64,000 nt of DNA from Marinifilum caeruleilacunae (GTDB lineage: Bacteria; Bacteroidota; Bacteroidia; Bacteroidales; Marinifilaceae), in NCBI RefSeq assembly GCF_013141825.1, contig NZ_RZNH01000029.1:898-64897 (forward strand), in the 5' to 3' direction. Shown here piece by piece: positions 23,403 to 33,357 of this stretch (positions are counted from its first letter, which is position 1; every line of letters begins with the position of its first letter). The notes beneath the pieces were generated by a model, which worked only from the letters and a program-made list of their open reading frames with translations, was not told where the DNA came from and ran no database searches. Made by a program: the position numbers and the translations under genes.

Positions 23403-24179
23403 ATGATTAAAAGTATCATACGTTTATTGCTACAAATATTTCCTCGTCCGTTTTTAATACGACTGAGTTTGCTAATTAACAGGATTATTGCTGTTTTTTT
23501 AGTTGGCAACAAGGTGGAATGTCCTGTGTGTGGAGGAAAATTCAGAAAATTTCTACCTTACGGATATACAAAAGCAACGGGTCGAGATAACTGTTTGTGT
23601 CCGAAATGCTTATCGCTGGAAAGGCATAGGTTAATGTGGCTTTATCTTCAAAACGAAACTGATTTTTTTAGCAAAAATTTAAAGGTGTTGCATATTGCAC
23701 CTGAACAATGCTTTTTCAAAAAGTTCAGGTCGCTGTCGAATCTAGACTACACAAGTGGCGATTTAGAATCTCCCATTGCCGATGTACATTTCGATGTTCA
23801 GGAAATTCCTTTCGAAGAGAATACTTTTGATGTGGTAATTTGTAATCATGTGCTGGAACATGTCGATAGCGATGCAAAGGCCATGAGCGAGCTGTATCGA
23901 ATTTTAAAACCGGAGGGTTTTGCAATTTTACAGGTGCCAATGGATACCGAAAATCCGAAAACCGAGGAAGATCCATCTGTTACCGATCCTAAGGAGAGAG
24001 AAAGACTGTATCGACAAAAGGATCACGTAAGGCTATATGGACTAGACTATTCTGATCGATTGCAAGCGGCAGGTTTTGTGGTAAAAGCAAGTCAATATTC
24101 AAAAGAGTTCTCTGAGGAACAAGCCGCGAGATATCGTTTGCCAATGAATGAAATTTTCTACTTCAATCAAAAAATATAG
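23403..24179 (+). CDS. Class I SAM methyltransferase with zinc-ribbon start
   Basis: A 258-residue protein. After a hydrophobic N-terminal helix comes a CPVCGGKF ... CPKCLSLERHR pair of CxxC motifs that probably bind zinc. A Rossmann methyltransferase domain follows with LHIAPEQCFF, YTSGDL, FDVVICNHVLEHV and YRILKPEGFAILQVP. The CxxC-SLERHR arrangement is common in methyltransferases of glycan clusters. ATG at 23403, 10 nt after the GT2 stop, is preferred; earlier codons overlap the GT2 gene. The substrate is probably a sugar or lipid of the same operon. Confidence 0.8.
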   Translation: MIKSIIRLLLQIFPRPFLIRLSLLINRIIAVFLVGNKVECPVCGGKFRKFLPYGYTKATGRDNCLCPKCLSLERHRLMWLYLQNETDFFSKNLKVLHIAPEQCFFKKFRSLSNLDYTSGDLESPIADVHFDVQEIPFEENTFDVVICNHVLEHVDSDAKAMSELYRILKPEGFAILQVPMDTENPKTEEDPSVTDPKERERLYRQKDHVRLYGLDYSDRLQAAGFVVKASQYSKEFSEEQAARYRLPMNEIFYFNQKI

Positions 24180-24180
24180 A

Positions 24181-25191
24181 ATGAATTCTGATATTCAATT
24201 TTCAATTATTGTTCCGGTTTATAATCGTCCGGATGAAATGAAAGAATTGCTTGATAGTTTGGCAAGTCAGACTTATAGAGAGTTTGAATTGGTTGTAGTG
24301 GAAGATGGTTCGTTCGTAAAATCGGAAGAGCTTTGTAATTCTTATGCCGATAGAATCGATATCTCCTATTATTACAAGCACAACGAGGGGCCAAGTATTG
24401 GGCGAAATTATGGATTGGCCAAGGCAAAAGGGAATTATTACCTTTTTTTCGACTCAGATTGTATTCTTCCGCCACATTATATGGAGAACATTCATAAAGA
24501 ATTAAGCGAAAATTTTGTGGATTGTTATGGAGGTCCTGATGGTGCAATGGAGGATTTTTCGGATTTTCAGAAGGCTGTTTCGTATGCCATGACTTCTTTC
24601 TTTACCACCGGAGGAATTCGAGGAGGAAAGAAGCAGGTACACAAGTTTCATCCAAGAAGTTTTAATTTGGGTTTTTCGAAGGCTGTATACGATAACACAG
24701 GTGGATTTCCTGTTACTACCATGCATCCGGGCGAAGATATGGTTTTTGCCATTGAGGTAATAAAGCGTGGGTTTGAAACACGTTTGGTAAGCGAGGCCTA
24801 TGTATTTCATAAAAGAAGAATTTCTTTTAAGAAGTTTTACAAACAGGTGTTTGGTTTTGGGAAAACCAGGTATATTATTTCAAAACACTACCCCGAAACA
24901 TTTAAAATATTCTTTTTATTTCCATCAATTTTTGTGCTGGGAACCATAGGAGCATTGCTTCTGGGTTTGATTGCGCATCGCATGTTTGCCTTCCCAGTAC
25001 TTTTGTATGCCTTTCTTGTATTCGCTGATGCGCTCACAAAAACAAAATCATTAATAATCGGTTGTAAAGCTTTGGCGGCAAGTTTTGTGCAATTGTTTGC
25101 TTATGGGATTGGTTTTATGGATGCTGTTTGGAAACACAAAGTTCTGGGGAAAGATGAATTTGGTGTTTTCGATAAAGGATTTTATGAATAA
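24181..25191 (+). CDS. Family 2 glycosyltransferase
   Basis: A 336-residue GT-A enzyme. It starts MNSDIQFSIIVPVYNRPDEM with VVVEDGS, GPSIGRNYGLAKAKG and the metal-binding FFDSDCILP. GEDMVFAIEVIKRG corresponds to the catalytic acidic region, and two helices near the C-terminus (about 243-268 and 272-290) follow. ATG at 24181 comes 1 nt after the methyltransferase stop. Last gene of the operon, ended by a terminator shared with miaA. The sugar and acceptor cannot be told from sequence. Confidence 0.85.
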   Translation: MNSDIQFSIIVPVYNRPDEMKELLDSLASQTYREFELVVVEDGSFVKSEELCNSYADRIDISYYYKHNEGPSIGRNYGLAKAKGNYYLFFDSDCILPPHYMENIHKELSENFVDCYGGPDGAMEDFSDFQKAVSYAMTSFFTTGGIRGGKKQVHKFHPRSFNLGFSKAVYDNTGGFPVTTMHPGEDMVFAIEVIKRGFETRLVSEAYVFHKRRISFKKFYKQVFGFGKTRYIISKHYPETFKIFFLFPSIFVLGTIGALLLGLIAHRMFAFPVLLYAFLVFADALTKTKSLIIGCKALAASFVQLFAYGIGFMDAVWKHKVLGKDEFGVFDKGFYE

Positions 25192-25193
25192 AA

Positions 25194-25218
25194 AAAAGAG
25201 GCCAATCTATGCCTCTTT
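25194..25218. terminator. Bidirectional terminator overlapping the miaA stop
   Basis: Stem AAAGAGGC (25196-25203) with GCCTCTTT (25211-25218). The miaA stop codon (25207-25209) lies in the loop, so the last miaA codons form one stem arm. Confidence 0.75.
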
Positions 25219-26118
25219 CCTAATTTTTTCTTCGATATATTCTAGTATTTCCCTTTCCTGATCGGGATGAAACCACTGTATTTCATTGTCTCTTCGAAAC
25301 CAGGAAAGTTGTCTTTTTGCATACCTGCGAGAGTTACGTTTGATCAGCTCTATCGCTTTCTCCAGGCTGATATTGCCTTCGAAATGCTCAAATAGTTCTT
25401 TGTATCCAACCGTGTTTAAGGAGTTGTAATGTCGGAACTCAAAAACCGATTTGGCCTCTTCAATCAATCCTTCTTCAATCATGATATCGACACGCTTATT
25501 GATTCGTTCATACAATTCTGCGCGATCACGGTTTAAGCCGATTTTAACGATATTAAAACTTCTCTCTTTCCTCGAATTGGTTCTTAATTCTGAATATGGT
25601 TTTCCTGCCATCAGGCAAATTTCAACCGCATGAATTACACGTTTCGCATTTTTCAAATCAACTTGATTGTAAAAGACAGGATCGAGTTGCTTTAACTGCA
25701 TGCGCATGTAATCTAATCCTTCTTTTTCGTAGGTTTCAAATACCTCTTTTCGAAGTTCAGGATCAATGGTAGGAATTTCGTCTATGCCATTGCAAACCAC
25801 ATCGATATACATCATGCTTCCTCCCACAAGCAGCACTTCATTCTTCTCTTTGTACAAATTATCAAGAAGCTCAATGGTCTGTTTTTCGCATTCCCAAGAG
25901 CTAAAGTAATCATGAATCGAATGGGTATGAATAAAATGGTGCTTCACTGCGCTTAACTGTTCTGGTTCAGGTACGGCGGTTCCAATACGCATTTCACGAT
26001 AAACCTGTCGGCTATCCGAAGAAGAAATCTCTGTATTAAAATGTTTGGCAATATTGATGCTTAAGTCGGTTTTACCAACACCGGTAGGGCCAAGAATTAC
26101 AATGAGCGTTTTCGACAT
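25207..26118 (-). CDS. miaA: tRNA dimethylallyltransferase
   Basis: A 303-residue enzyme that adds a dimethylallyl group to A37 of tRNAs reading UNN codons. The P-loop GPTGVGKT (10-17), SSDSRQVYREM, HHFIH, GGSMMYIDV, RVIHAVEI and a C-terminal RRYAKRQLSWFRRD are all family signatures. ATG at 26118 gives MSKTLIVILGPTG, the normal start; a TTG at 26139 would add seven residues not seen in the family. Length is typical. It stands alone between the shared terminator and the gene at 26221. Confidence 0.93.
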   Translation of the reverse strand: MSKTLIVILGPTGVGKTDLSINIAKHFNTEISSSDSRQVYREMRIGTAVPEPEQLSAVKHHFIHTHSIHDYFSSWECEKQTIELLDNLYKEKNEVLLVGGSMMYIDVVCNGIDEIPTIDPELRKEVFETYEKEGLDYMRMQLKQLDPVFYNQVDLKNAKRVIHAVEICLMAGKPYSELRTNSRKERSFNIVKIGLNRDRAELYERINKRVDIMIEEGLIEEAKSVFEFRHYNSLNTVGYKELFEHFEGNISLEKAIELIKRNSRRYAKRQLSWFRRDNEIQWFHPDQEREILEYIEEKIRKEA

Positions 26119-26220
26119 TTTAAGTAATTGTTTGAACAAAGAATGAGTGCGAGCGAAAAAAGAATGAGTAATGTCTTTTTTGTTAGATATTACTCATTAT
26201 CAATTTAAAGCGTTCGTTTA

Positions 26221-26790
26221 TTAAAGTATGTCTTCGTAATCATCCAGGTTTTCAAACTCCGGACCATCGTTTATTTCATCATCAAATTCAGAAAGGTAAT
26301 CATCGGCAGTTTTAGGAGCGTCGGATTTGGTCTCAAACTGCGAAAAATCCATTCCTTCAAAGTTTTCTGCATCCATCATGATCTGAGTAGGAGCATCACC
26401 ATTACTAATTAAACAAACTGGATAGTTTGCTGTCGATTTCGAAATCCCTTTATCTACTAAACTAATATTAAAGAATCGATCAGAGAAGAAGTCGAATACA
26501 TAGATTAAATCCGCATTTTCTTTAGAGGAGAATTCACGAATCATGGCAACATCCATTGCTACAACGTTCATGTTGTCATCATCTTCAGTATTCATTTCAA
26601 ATAATGCAATTTCTAATCCTCTTTGTCCACTTGCATCAATTTGATAAAAAGAAGCCATTTGAGAATTATCATAACCAACAGATTCCTGAATTGCATTGTG
26701 CAAATCCAGCCATGTTTGTTCATGTCCTATCTCAATCTCTCTCTCAAAATCTTCAACCTCAGGCGATGTAATTTTAAATCTGTATATCAT
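26221..26790 (-). CDS. pRiA4b ORF-3-like protein
   Basis: A 189-residue cytoplasmic protein. The N-terminal half MIYRFKITSPEVEDFEREIE, TWLDLHNAIQESVGYDNSQM and ASFYQID fits the pRiA4b ORF-3-like domain (IS1096 passenger TnpR-like), here truncated. The C-terminal part is very acidic (DDYLSEFDDEIND...). Function unknown. It is 11 nt downstream of the acyl-CoA reductase gene and probably in one transcript. There is no sign of a neighbouring transposase, so it is treated as a chromosomal family member. Confidence 0.7.
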   Translation of the reverse strand: MIYRFKITSPEVEDFEREIEIGHEQTWLDLHNAIQESVGYDNSQMASFYQIDASGQRGLEIALFEMNTEDDDNMNVVAMDVAMIREFSSKENADLIYVFDFFSDRFFNISLVDKGISKSTANYPVCLISNGDAPTQIMMDAENFEGMDFSQFETKSDAPKTADDYLSEFDDEINDGPEFENLDDYEDIL

Positions 26791-26801
26791 TTTTTGTTCT
26801 C

Positions 26802-27866
26802 TTATAATCTTGTTAAAAATTGCATTGTATCTACATTATCTGCATAATCCCACAACTGTGGTTCTTGTGCTTTTCCAAAAGGGATGGCCGATTCAAAATC
26901 CGAAGCAACAACACATTGAATTAACTCAGAATCAGTCTTTAGTTTTTGTTTGATATCTTGAAGTTCGGAATAATATTCATAGTAAACAACACCAACTGGC
27001 GAGGCGATAGCCGAATTTTCCTGAAGAAGCAAAAATCCATTGTCGAAATGATGTATCTTGTTCATTAACAGGAGTGAACGTTGGTAATCGTAGTTGTTGG
27101 CATATTTGCTATGATCGATAACCGACTGATAAACTTCCCAGTGTTTAAATAGTTGTGTGATGTCGTAATTTTCTGGAATGTAAAGTTTCGATACATTTCT
27201 GCATCCCAGGCCAAAATAAAGAAAGATATCGTTTCCTAGTGCCTTTATCTCTTTTTCCGATTCGTTTCCGGATATCAACGCTACAGAGTTTCTATTTCTC
27301 CTGATAATGTTAGGATATTTAGAGAAGTAGGCATCAAAATACCTGGCTGAATTATTGCTGCCGGTTGCTATAATGGCATCAAATCCATTGCTGGCATTCA
27401 ATTGTCCGACCTCAAAGCGAATCAGTTTTTCAAACTCAGGCTGTAGGCTGATTAAAAGTTTTGCAATAAAATCCAATAGCTTGTTATCCTTTGTCGATAG
27501 TTTACCAATAAAGGTGTGACCTGCCATTAGTACCGAAAGCATATCATGAAAACCAACCATTGGGATGTTACCAGCCATTATTACTGCAACTTTAGTATTG
27601 GTGCTTTTGTCAGAAAGCTTATAGCTCTTCAACCATTTATTGATGTTTGATTCCCGTAAAAAAAAGCAAATTCCTTTTATCGAAGCCTGAACATGTTCAG
27701 GGGTAAACCAAAGATTTTCGCTGGAAACCCTTGCTAATAGTTCGGTAAATTCCTGATGATATTGATCATTTAAACGATGCGAAGCAGGTTCTTGCTTTCC
27801 ATCGGTAAATTGTTCTAAAAATGATCCTAGCTCAACAAAAGCTTTAATTCTTTCCTGAATATTCAT
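26802..27866 (-). CDS. Acyl-CoA reductase (LuxC-like)
   Basis: A 354-residue aldehyde-dehydrogenase-fold protein of the acyl-CoA reductase (LuxC) family. VAVIMAGNIPMVGFHDMLSVL is the family's diagnostic segment, followed by ATGSNNSARYFDAYFSKYP, RNRNSVALISGNES and FLYFGLGCRNVSKLY, where the GCR Cys is the likely acyl-accepting residue. It would reduce an acyl-CoA to aldehyde with NADPH. No luciferase or alcohol-forming partner is nearby, so the physiological substrate is open. ATG at 27866 gives MNIQERIKAF; the codon at 27878 is less likely. A -7 box lies at 27929. Confidence 0.83.
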   Translation of the reverse strand: MNIQERIKAFVELGSFLEQFTDGKQEPASHRLNDQYHQEFTELLARVSSENLWFTPEHVQASIKGICFFLRESNINKWLKSYKLSDKSTNTKVAVIMAGNIPMVGFHDMLSVLMAGHTFIGKLSTKDNKLLDFIAKLLISLQPEFEKLIRFEVGQLNASNGFDAIIATGSNNSARYFDAYFSKYPNIIRRNRNSVALISGNESEKEIKALGNDIFLYFGLGCRNVSKLYIPENYDITQLFKHWEVYQSVIDHSKYANNYDYQRSLLLMNKIHHFDNGFLLLQENSAIASPVGVVYYEYYSELQDIKQKLKTDSELIQCVVASDFESAIPFGKAQEPQLWDYADNVDTMQFLTRL

Positions 27867-27928
27867 GGTAAAAATCAATATGATTATATGCTATAATGAC
27901 CTTTTAAAGGGTCGGTTTTGAATCGATG

Positions 27929-27936
27929 CAAATATA
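27929..27936 (-). promoter_or_regulatory. -7 promoter box for acyl-CoA reductase
   Basis: TATATTTG on the minus strand, about 62 nt before the ATG at 27866. No clear -33 element. Confidence 0.4.
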
Positions 27937-27993
27937 AGAATTGTGTGGGATTAACTATTTTTTTGAAGAGCTTAATCCTGAGAAGAATTGTAT

Positions 27994-28293
27994 TTAGGCA
28001 ATGAAGTGCTTAAAGTAATTGCCAAGAATTAGAAATATACTAAGAAAGAATAAAGTTTTAACAATGACGGAACCTGTTTTGCTATTCACTTTTAGTTGGA
28101 TAAAAAAGGAAATTATGGTTCCAATAATGGGAAGTAATGCAGGATATAACTGGATGGATTCCCAAAGATTTCCTTTTAACAATTCAATAAAGGCTGATTG
28201 AAATCCACAGCCAGGACAAGGAAAACCCATGTACTTTTTAAATGTACATGGGTGTTGTATTTTTTCTAGCCATTGAATGAGTTCATGCCACAT
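27994..28293 (-). CDS. DUF2752 membrane protein
   Basis: A 99-residue inner-membrane protein with the DUF2752 signature FPCPGCGFQSAFIELLKGNLWESIQLYPAL (quoted in parts: PCPGCG, LLKGN, YPALL). Helices lie at about 49-68 and 78-96. The CPGCG cysteines could bind metal or form a disulfide. Function unknown. It lies 18 nt after the secreted protein gene at 28312 and probably shares its transcript. Confidence 0.8.
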   Translation of the reverse strand: MWHELIQWLEKIQHPCTFKKYMGFPCPGCGFQSAFIELLKGNLWESIQLYPALLPIIGTIISFFIQLKVNSKTGSVIVKTLFFLSIFLILGNYFKHFIA

Positions 28294-28311
28294 TCAATTT
28301 AAATTTTAAGC

Positions 28312-28989
28312 TTAATGGGCATTGACATGCTTAAACAACTTTTGAAGATGTTTTTCCTTTTTAAATTTAATTTTGTTTTCCTTGGCGTAAGCTGCCAATT
28401 CAGGATCATCAAAAAGAGCGATTATTTCATTCTTTTTCTTCGGTAATAAAACAGCTGGTTGCCCTTCTTCCTGGTAGAAAAGTTGAGTGGCTATTTTATA
28501 GGAATTTGGTGTATTGGTGTGATATCCGGTAGCAATTCTTTGATTGCCCTTTACAAAAACACAGGTGTAGTGCTTCAATAATTTAATTTTACCACATGCC
28601 AACTCCTGGAAATAATCAGTTTGTGTTCTGGTTCCCATATTGTAACTGGTAAAAATGAACTTCTTATCAGCAACAACAATGGAATCAATTTGAGCAAACT
28701 TGTTTAAAACAACTGTATCCTTGGTGTTATTTACCAAATGAAACTCATTGTTGTAAACAAAATACCTAATCGGAGCAATAGTTGAATGGGTAAACAACTT
28801 GGAGTAAATTACTCCTCTGTCCCAATCATCCAAATATACTTCATAATTTGGATTTGAACCATTAAAGATGTTTGAGTCATAAACATCTCTAATACTTTCC
28901 TGTAGTAATCTTACGTCGTTCGCTGAAGTTTGTGCTTTAACCCCTAAAGACAAACAAAGGATGAACAACATCATTTGTAATTTTCTCAT
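28312..28989 (-). CDS. Secreted protein, unknown function
   Basis: A 225-residue protein with a clear signal peptide (hydrophobic 6-17, cleavage after VKAQ). The mature protein is beta-rich (YEVYLDDWDRGVIYSKLF, TKDTVVLNKFAQIDSIVV, KLLKHYTCVFV). It ends with a basic helical tail (KIKFKKEKHLQKLFKHVNAH) similar to the tail of Bacteroidota envelope proteins that follow Lys/Leu-rich helices. No domain is recognised. It forms a two-gene unit with DUF2752. Confidence 0.65.
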   Translation of the reverse strand: MRKLQMMLFILCLSLGVKAQTSANDVRLLQESIRDVYDSNIFNGSNPNYEVYLDDWDRGVIYSKLFTHSTIAPIRYFVYNNEFHLVNNTKDTVVLNKFAQIDSIVVADKKFIFTSYNMGTRTQTDYFQELACGKIKLLKHYTCVFVKGNQRIATGYHTNTPNSYKIATQLFYQEEGQPAVLLPKKKNEIIALFDDPELAAYAKENKIKFKKEKHLQKLFKHVNAH

Positions 28990-29043
28990 TTTTTTGTGGT
29001 TTGGTTAGTAAGTAGTTAGCGAATTTAATAAAAAATGTTAAAT

Positions 29044-29074
29044 AAAAAAAGCCGATGCTTTAAGCATCGGCTTT
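29044..29074 (-). terminator. Terminator after acnB
   Basis: Perfect stem AAAGCCGATGC with GCATCGGCTTT, loop TTTAA. A 7-nt T-run follows on the minus strand. Confidence 0.9.
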
Positions 29075-29096
29075 AGAAACTATTTTCGAGATTTAA

Positions 29097-31649
29097 TTAT
29101 TGGTCTCTTCTTTGGTATAGAGCATCCTCCATATCCATTTCATCGAACTGCATGTATTTGTACACTTCCGATTCGTGAGCTTGAATTTTTTCTTTGTACA
29201 CTTCCATATATTCAGCTGGGGTAGGTAATTTACCCATTACTGATACAACAGCTCCAAGTTCAGCAGATCCCAGGTAAACTTGTGCACCTGTTCCCATTCT
29301 GTTGTTGAAGTTACGTGTAGAAGTTGAATAAACATTTACATTATCAGGTACACGAAGTTGGTTACCCATACATAATGAACAGCCAGGAGTTTCGACACGT
29401 ACACCTAATTGAGAGAAGGTGGCAAATGTTGCTTCTTCTTTCAATACAGCTGCATCCATACGAGTTGGAGGAGCCATATAAGTTCTTACTTTATCAGAAG
29501 GTGTAAGTCCTTGCCAAACTTTTTCGCAAGCACGGAAATGACCAATGTTTGTCATACATGAACCGATGAATACATCCTGGATATCAGTTCCCTGAACTTC
29601 AGAAAGTAATTTTACATCATCCGGATCGTTTGGACAACACAAAATTGGCTCGGTAATTTCAGAAAGATCGATTTCGATGGTTGCAGCATATTCAGCATTC
29701 TCATCTCTTTCAATTAGCTCAGGATTTGCAAGCCACTCGTTACAAGCATCGATACGGTTCTGAATGGTTTGAGCATCCTCGTAACCCATCTTGATCATTG
29801 ATTCCATTAGGGCAACATTAGACTTCACATATTCGATAACACGCTCTTTTGATAGCTTGATACAACCTGCAGCAGCTGAACGTTCAGCAGTAGCATCAGT
29901 CAACTCGAATGCCTGTTCTACGGTAATGTCTTCAAGACCTTCCATCTCGATGATTTTACCATTGAAAATATTGATTTTATTTTTCTTTGGAACAGTTAAT
30001 TGTCCGTTTTGAATCGCAAAATATGGAATTGCATTTACCACATCACGCAAAGTGATACCTGGGTTTAATTTGCCTTTGAATTTAATTAATACCGATTCTG
30101 GCATATCCAATGGCATGAAACCTAAGGCACCTGCAAAAGCTACCAAACCTGAACCAGCAGGGAATGAAATACCCAATGGGAAACGAGTGTGAGAATCACC
30201 ACCAGTACCAACTGTATCAGGCACCAATAAACGGTTCAACCATGAGTGAATTACACCATCGCCTTGTTTCAATGGTACACCTTTACGTTCTGCCATGAAT
30301 TTAGGCATGCTTTTGTGCATTGCCACATCAGTTGCTTTTGGATAAGCAGCAGTATGACAGAATGATTGCATGAACATTGGAGCTTCAAACTTCAAACAAG
30401 CCAATTCCTTAATCTCATCGCGAGTCATTGGTCCGGTAGTATCCTGAGATCCTACAGTTGTCATTTTTGGAGCGCATGATGTTCCTGGCAATACACCTTC
30501 AACACCACAAGCTTTTCCAACAATTTTCTGAGCCATTGTGTACCCTTGGTTTGGCTTTGCCTGAGGGTTATTTGCAACTTTGAAAATATCAGCAGCAGGC
30601 ATTCCAAGTAGGTTACGTGACTTTTCAGTCAAGGCTTTTCCAATAATCAATGGAATACGACCACCAGCTCTGTACTCATCGGTTAAAGTATCAGGAGCTA
30701 AAGTATAAGTAGATACTACTTCGCCATTGCGGGTAATTTCACCTTTTACGTTGTTAATGATGATTTCATCACCAGTATTTAATACAGAAACATCAGTTGT
30801 GATTGGTAATCCACCTGAATCCTGTGTTGTATTGTAAAAAATTGGAGCAATTGCACCACCAATTACTACGCCGGCAGTACGTTTATTTGGTACACATGGA
30901 ATGTCTTCACCAATGTGCCATAGTAATGAATTGGCAGCCGACTTACGAGAAGAACCTGTACCAACTACATCTCCCACGAAAGCAACTTTGTGGCCTTCTT
31001 TTCTCCATCCTGCGATGGTTTCGATACCATCTTCGAAACGTCCGGCACCCATGGCCAAGGCATGCAATGGAATATCAGGACGAGTAAATGCTTGTGATGC
31101 TGGAGAGAAATCATCAGTATTGATTTCGCCTTCAACTTTGTACACTTTTAATTTGATTTCTTCTGGCAATTCTTCACGAGATGTAAACCATTCAGCATTT
31201 GCCCAAGATTCGATCACGCTTTTAGCTGCAGCATTCGTTTTAGAAAGCTCAGCTACAGTTTCAAAAGCATCGTAAACAAGGATAATACCTTTAAGTGCTT
31301 CTGCAGCGTCTTCGGCCAACTCTTCATTTTCTAGAGCTTCAACCAATACCTGAACATTGTAACCACCCATCATGGTTCCAAGAATTTCAATGGCTTTTTT
31401 CTTGTCAATTAATGGACTAGAAACCTCGTTTCTTAGAATTTGACTTAAGAAATTAGCCTTCACTTTAGTTGAGTCATCAACACCAGGTGCAATTCTTTCA
31501 GTAAAAAGGTGAAGTAAAAAGTCTTCTTTACCTTGAATTGGATTTTGCAATAATTCGCATAAATCTTTTGTCTGATCGGCATTCAAGGGTAAGGCTGGAA
31601 TACCTTTGGCGTTCCTTGCCTCTTCATGTTTTAGGTATTGTTCTAACAT
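29097..31649 (-). CDS. acnB: Aconitate hydratase B
   Basis: An 850-residue bifunctional aconitase/2-methylisocitrate dehydratase of the AcnB type, interconverting citrate and isocitrate in the TCA cycle. The N-terminal HEAT-like domain (1-160) and the swivel domain placed second (about 170-380, with GRFEDGIETIAGWRKEGHKV) are AcnB-specific order. The [4Fe-4S] ligands are in CKPxMTTVGSQDTTG-region-following IGSCMTNIGHF and ETPGCSLCMGNQ. Length matches E. coli AcnB (865). A -7 box and a 9-bp hairpin lie in the leader. Single gene with its own terminator. Confidence 0.95.
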   Translation of the reverse strand: MLEQYLKHEEARNAKGIPALPLNADQTKDLCELLQNPIQGKEDFLLHLFTERIAPGVDDSTKVKANFLSQILRNEVSSPLIDKKKAIEILGTMMGGYNVQVLVEALENEELAEDAAEALKGIILVYDAFETVAELSKTNAAAKSVIESWANAEWFTSREELPEEIKLKVYKVEGEINTDDFSPASQAFTRPDIPLHALAMGAGRFEDGIETIAGWRKEGHKVAFVGDVVGTGSSRKSAANSLLWHIGEDIPCVPNKRTAGVVIGGAIAPIFYNTTQDSGGLPITTDVSVLNTGDEIIINNVKGEITRNGEVVSTYTLAPDTLTDEYRAGGRIPLIIGKALTEKSRNLLGMPAADIFKVANNPQAKPNQGYTMAQKIVGKACGVEGVLPGTSCAPKMTTVGSQDTTGPMTRDEIKELACLKFEAPMFMQSFCHTAAYPKATDVAMHKSMPKFMAERKGVPLKQGDGVIHSWLNRLLVPDTVGTGGDSHTRFPLGISFPAGSGLVAFAGALGFMPLDMPESVLIKFKGKLNPGITLRDVVNAIPYFAIQNGQLTVPKKNKINIFNGKIIEMEGLEDITVEQAFELTDATAERSAAAGCIKLSKERVIEYVKSNVALMESMIKMGYEDAQTIQNRIDACNEWLANPELIERDENAEYAATIEIDLSEITEPILCCPNDPDDVKLLSEVQGTDIQDVFIGSCMTNIGHFRACEKVWQGLTPSDKVRTYMAPPTRMDAAVLKEEATFATFSQLGVRVETPGCSLCMGNQLRVPDNVNVYSTSTRNFNNRMGTGAQVYLGSAELGAVVSVMGKLPTPAEYMEVYKEKIQAHESEVYKYMQFDEMDMEDALYQRRDQ

Positions 31650-31693
31650 GTTCTTTTTTGAAATTGTTGTTTAAGTGTAATTTCAGTTTAATT

Positions 31694-31715
31694 AATAGAG
31701 AATTATTTCTCTATT
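31694..31715 (-). other. Hairpin in acnB leader
   Basis: Perfect 9-bp stem AATAGAGAA with TTCTCTATT and a 4-nt loop, near the predicted transcript start and 45 nt before the acnB ATG. Function unknown. Confidence 0.45.
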
Positions 31716-31722
31716 TGAAGAA

Positions 31723-31730
31723 CAAACATA
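31723..31730 (-). promoter_or_regulatory. -7 promoter box for acnB
   Basis: TATGTTTG on the minus strand, matching TAnnTTTG, 73 nt before the ATG. No clear -33 box. Confidence 0.5.
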
Positions 31731-31793
31731 TGGTTTTTCTGATTACGTGATACACTTAAAAAAGGGTTTTCTTTCATGTTTTATGGCATAAAA

Positions 31794-31817
31794 AAAGCTC
31801 CCTGAAAAGGGAGCTTT
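31794..31817 (-). terminator. Terminator after gap
   Basis: Perfect stem AAAGCTCCCT with AGGGAGCTTT, GAAA-type loop. T-run on the minus strand. Confidence 0.9.
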
Positions 31818-31837
31818 AAGCATGTATTTTGTATGGA

Positions 31838-32857
<1,020 letters not shown>

Positions 32858-32887
32858 TTAATTTATAAACCCTTTGTTTCTCAATGG

Positions 32888-32895
32888 CAAAAGTA
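32888..32895 (-). promoter_or_regulatory. -7 promoter box for gap
   Basis: TACTTTTG on the minus strand, about 43 nt before the gap ATG. No clear -33 box. Confidence 0.5.
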
Positions 32896-33031
32896 TGTAT
32901 TTTAAAAATATTTTGTATAGAAAAAATGAAAAAAAAACAAGATATTTTTATTGGGTGTTTGTTGTTTAATAAGCACTTAATCAGTGAGATGGATTGGATT
33001 AAAACGATTGCAATTGTACTTCATAAACAAA

Positions 33032-33059
33032 AAAAAATCTCATTTTATTGAGATTTTTT
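33032..33059. terminator. Terminator after small lipoprotein gene
   Basis: Stem AAAAAATCTCA with TGAGATTTTTT, loop TTTTAT. A/T runs on both sides make it usable in both directions. Confidence 0.8.
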
Positions 33060-33066
33060 CTTTGGA

Positions 33067-33195
33067 TTAAGCTTTTTTTACCGCAGTGCTCGTATCTGCC
33101 TTTGTGTATGCGGGACATTTTTTGTCAACAGCACAAGAACTGGCTAATAATCCAAAAAGAAATATAACGGCGATAGCATAAAGTGTTTTTTTCAT
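33067..33195 (-). CDS. 42-residue small lipoprotein
   Basis: A very short open frame with an ATG at 33195 and TAA at 33067. It encodes MKKTLYAIAVIFLFGLLASS, then Cys21 (lipobox LASSC), followed by a 21-residue mature tail with CPAYTKAD. The perfect signal/lipobox, the terminator right after the stop and the lack of any other use of this interval support a real gene. Similar mini-lipoproteins with a single CPAY motif occur in Bacteroidota (recall). Function unknown. Confidence 0.75.
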   Translation of the reverse strand: MKKTLYAIAVIFLFGLLASSCAVDKKCPAYTKADTSTAVKKA

Positions 33196-33357
33196 CGGTA
33201 ATAAATTTATGATCGAGATTAAGTTTAAAATTTTGCAAAAGATATAAAAAAAAGTTCTAATTGTAGTTAATTACAATGTTATGCTTGTATTTTCGTTCAA
33301 TTAAAAACTCTTATACTCCAACTTTAGGAGAAAGGTTTGCTTGAATTAATTTTATGT

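Noticed and set aside
26221-26790. Insertion-sequence passenger gene
   Set aside because: The pRiA4b ORF-3/IS1096-like domain name suggests a transposon, but there are no transposase or terminal repeats.
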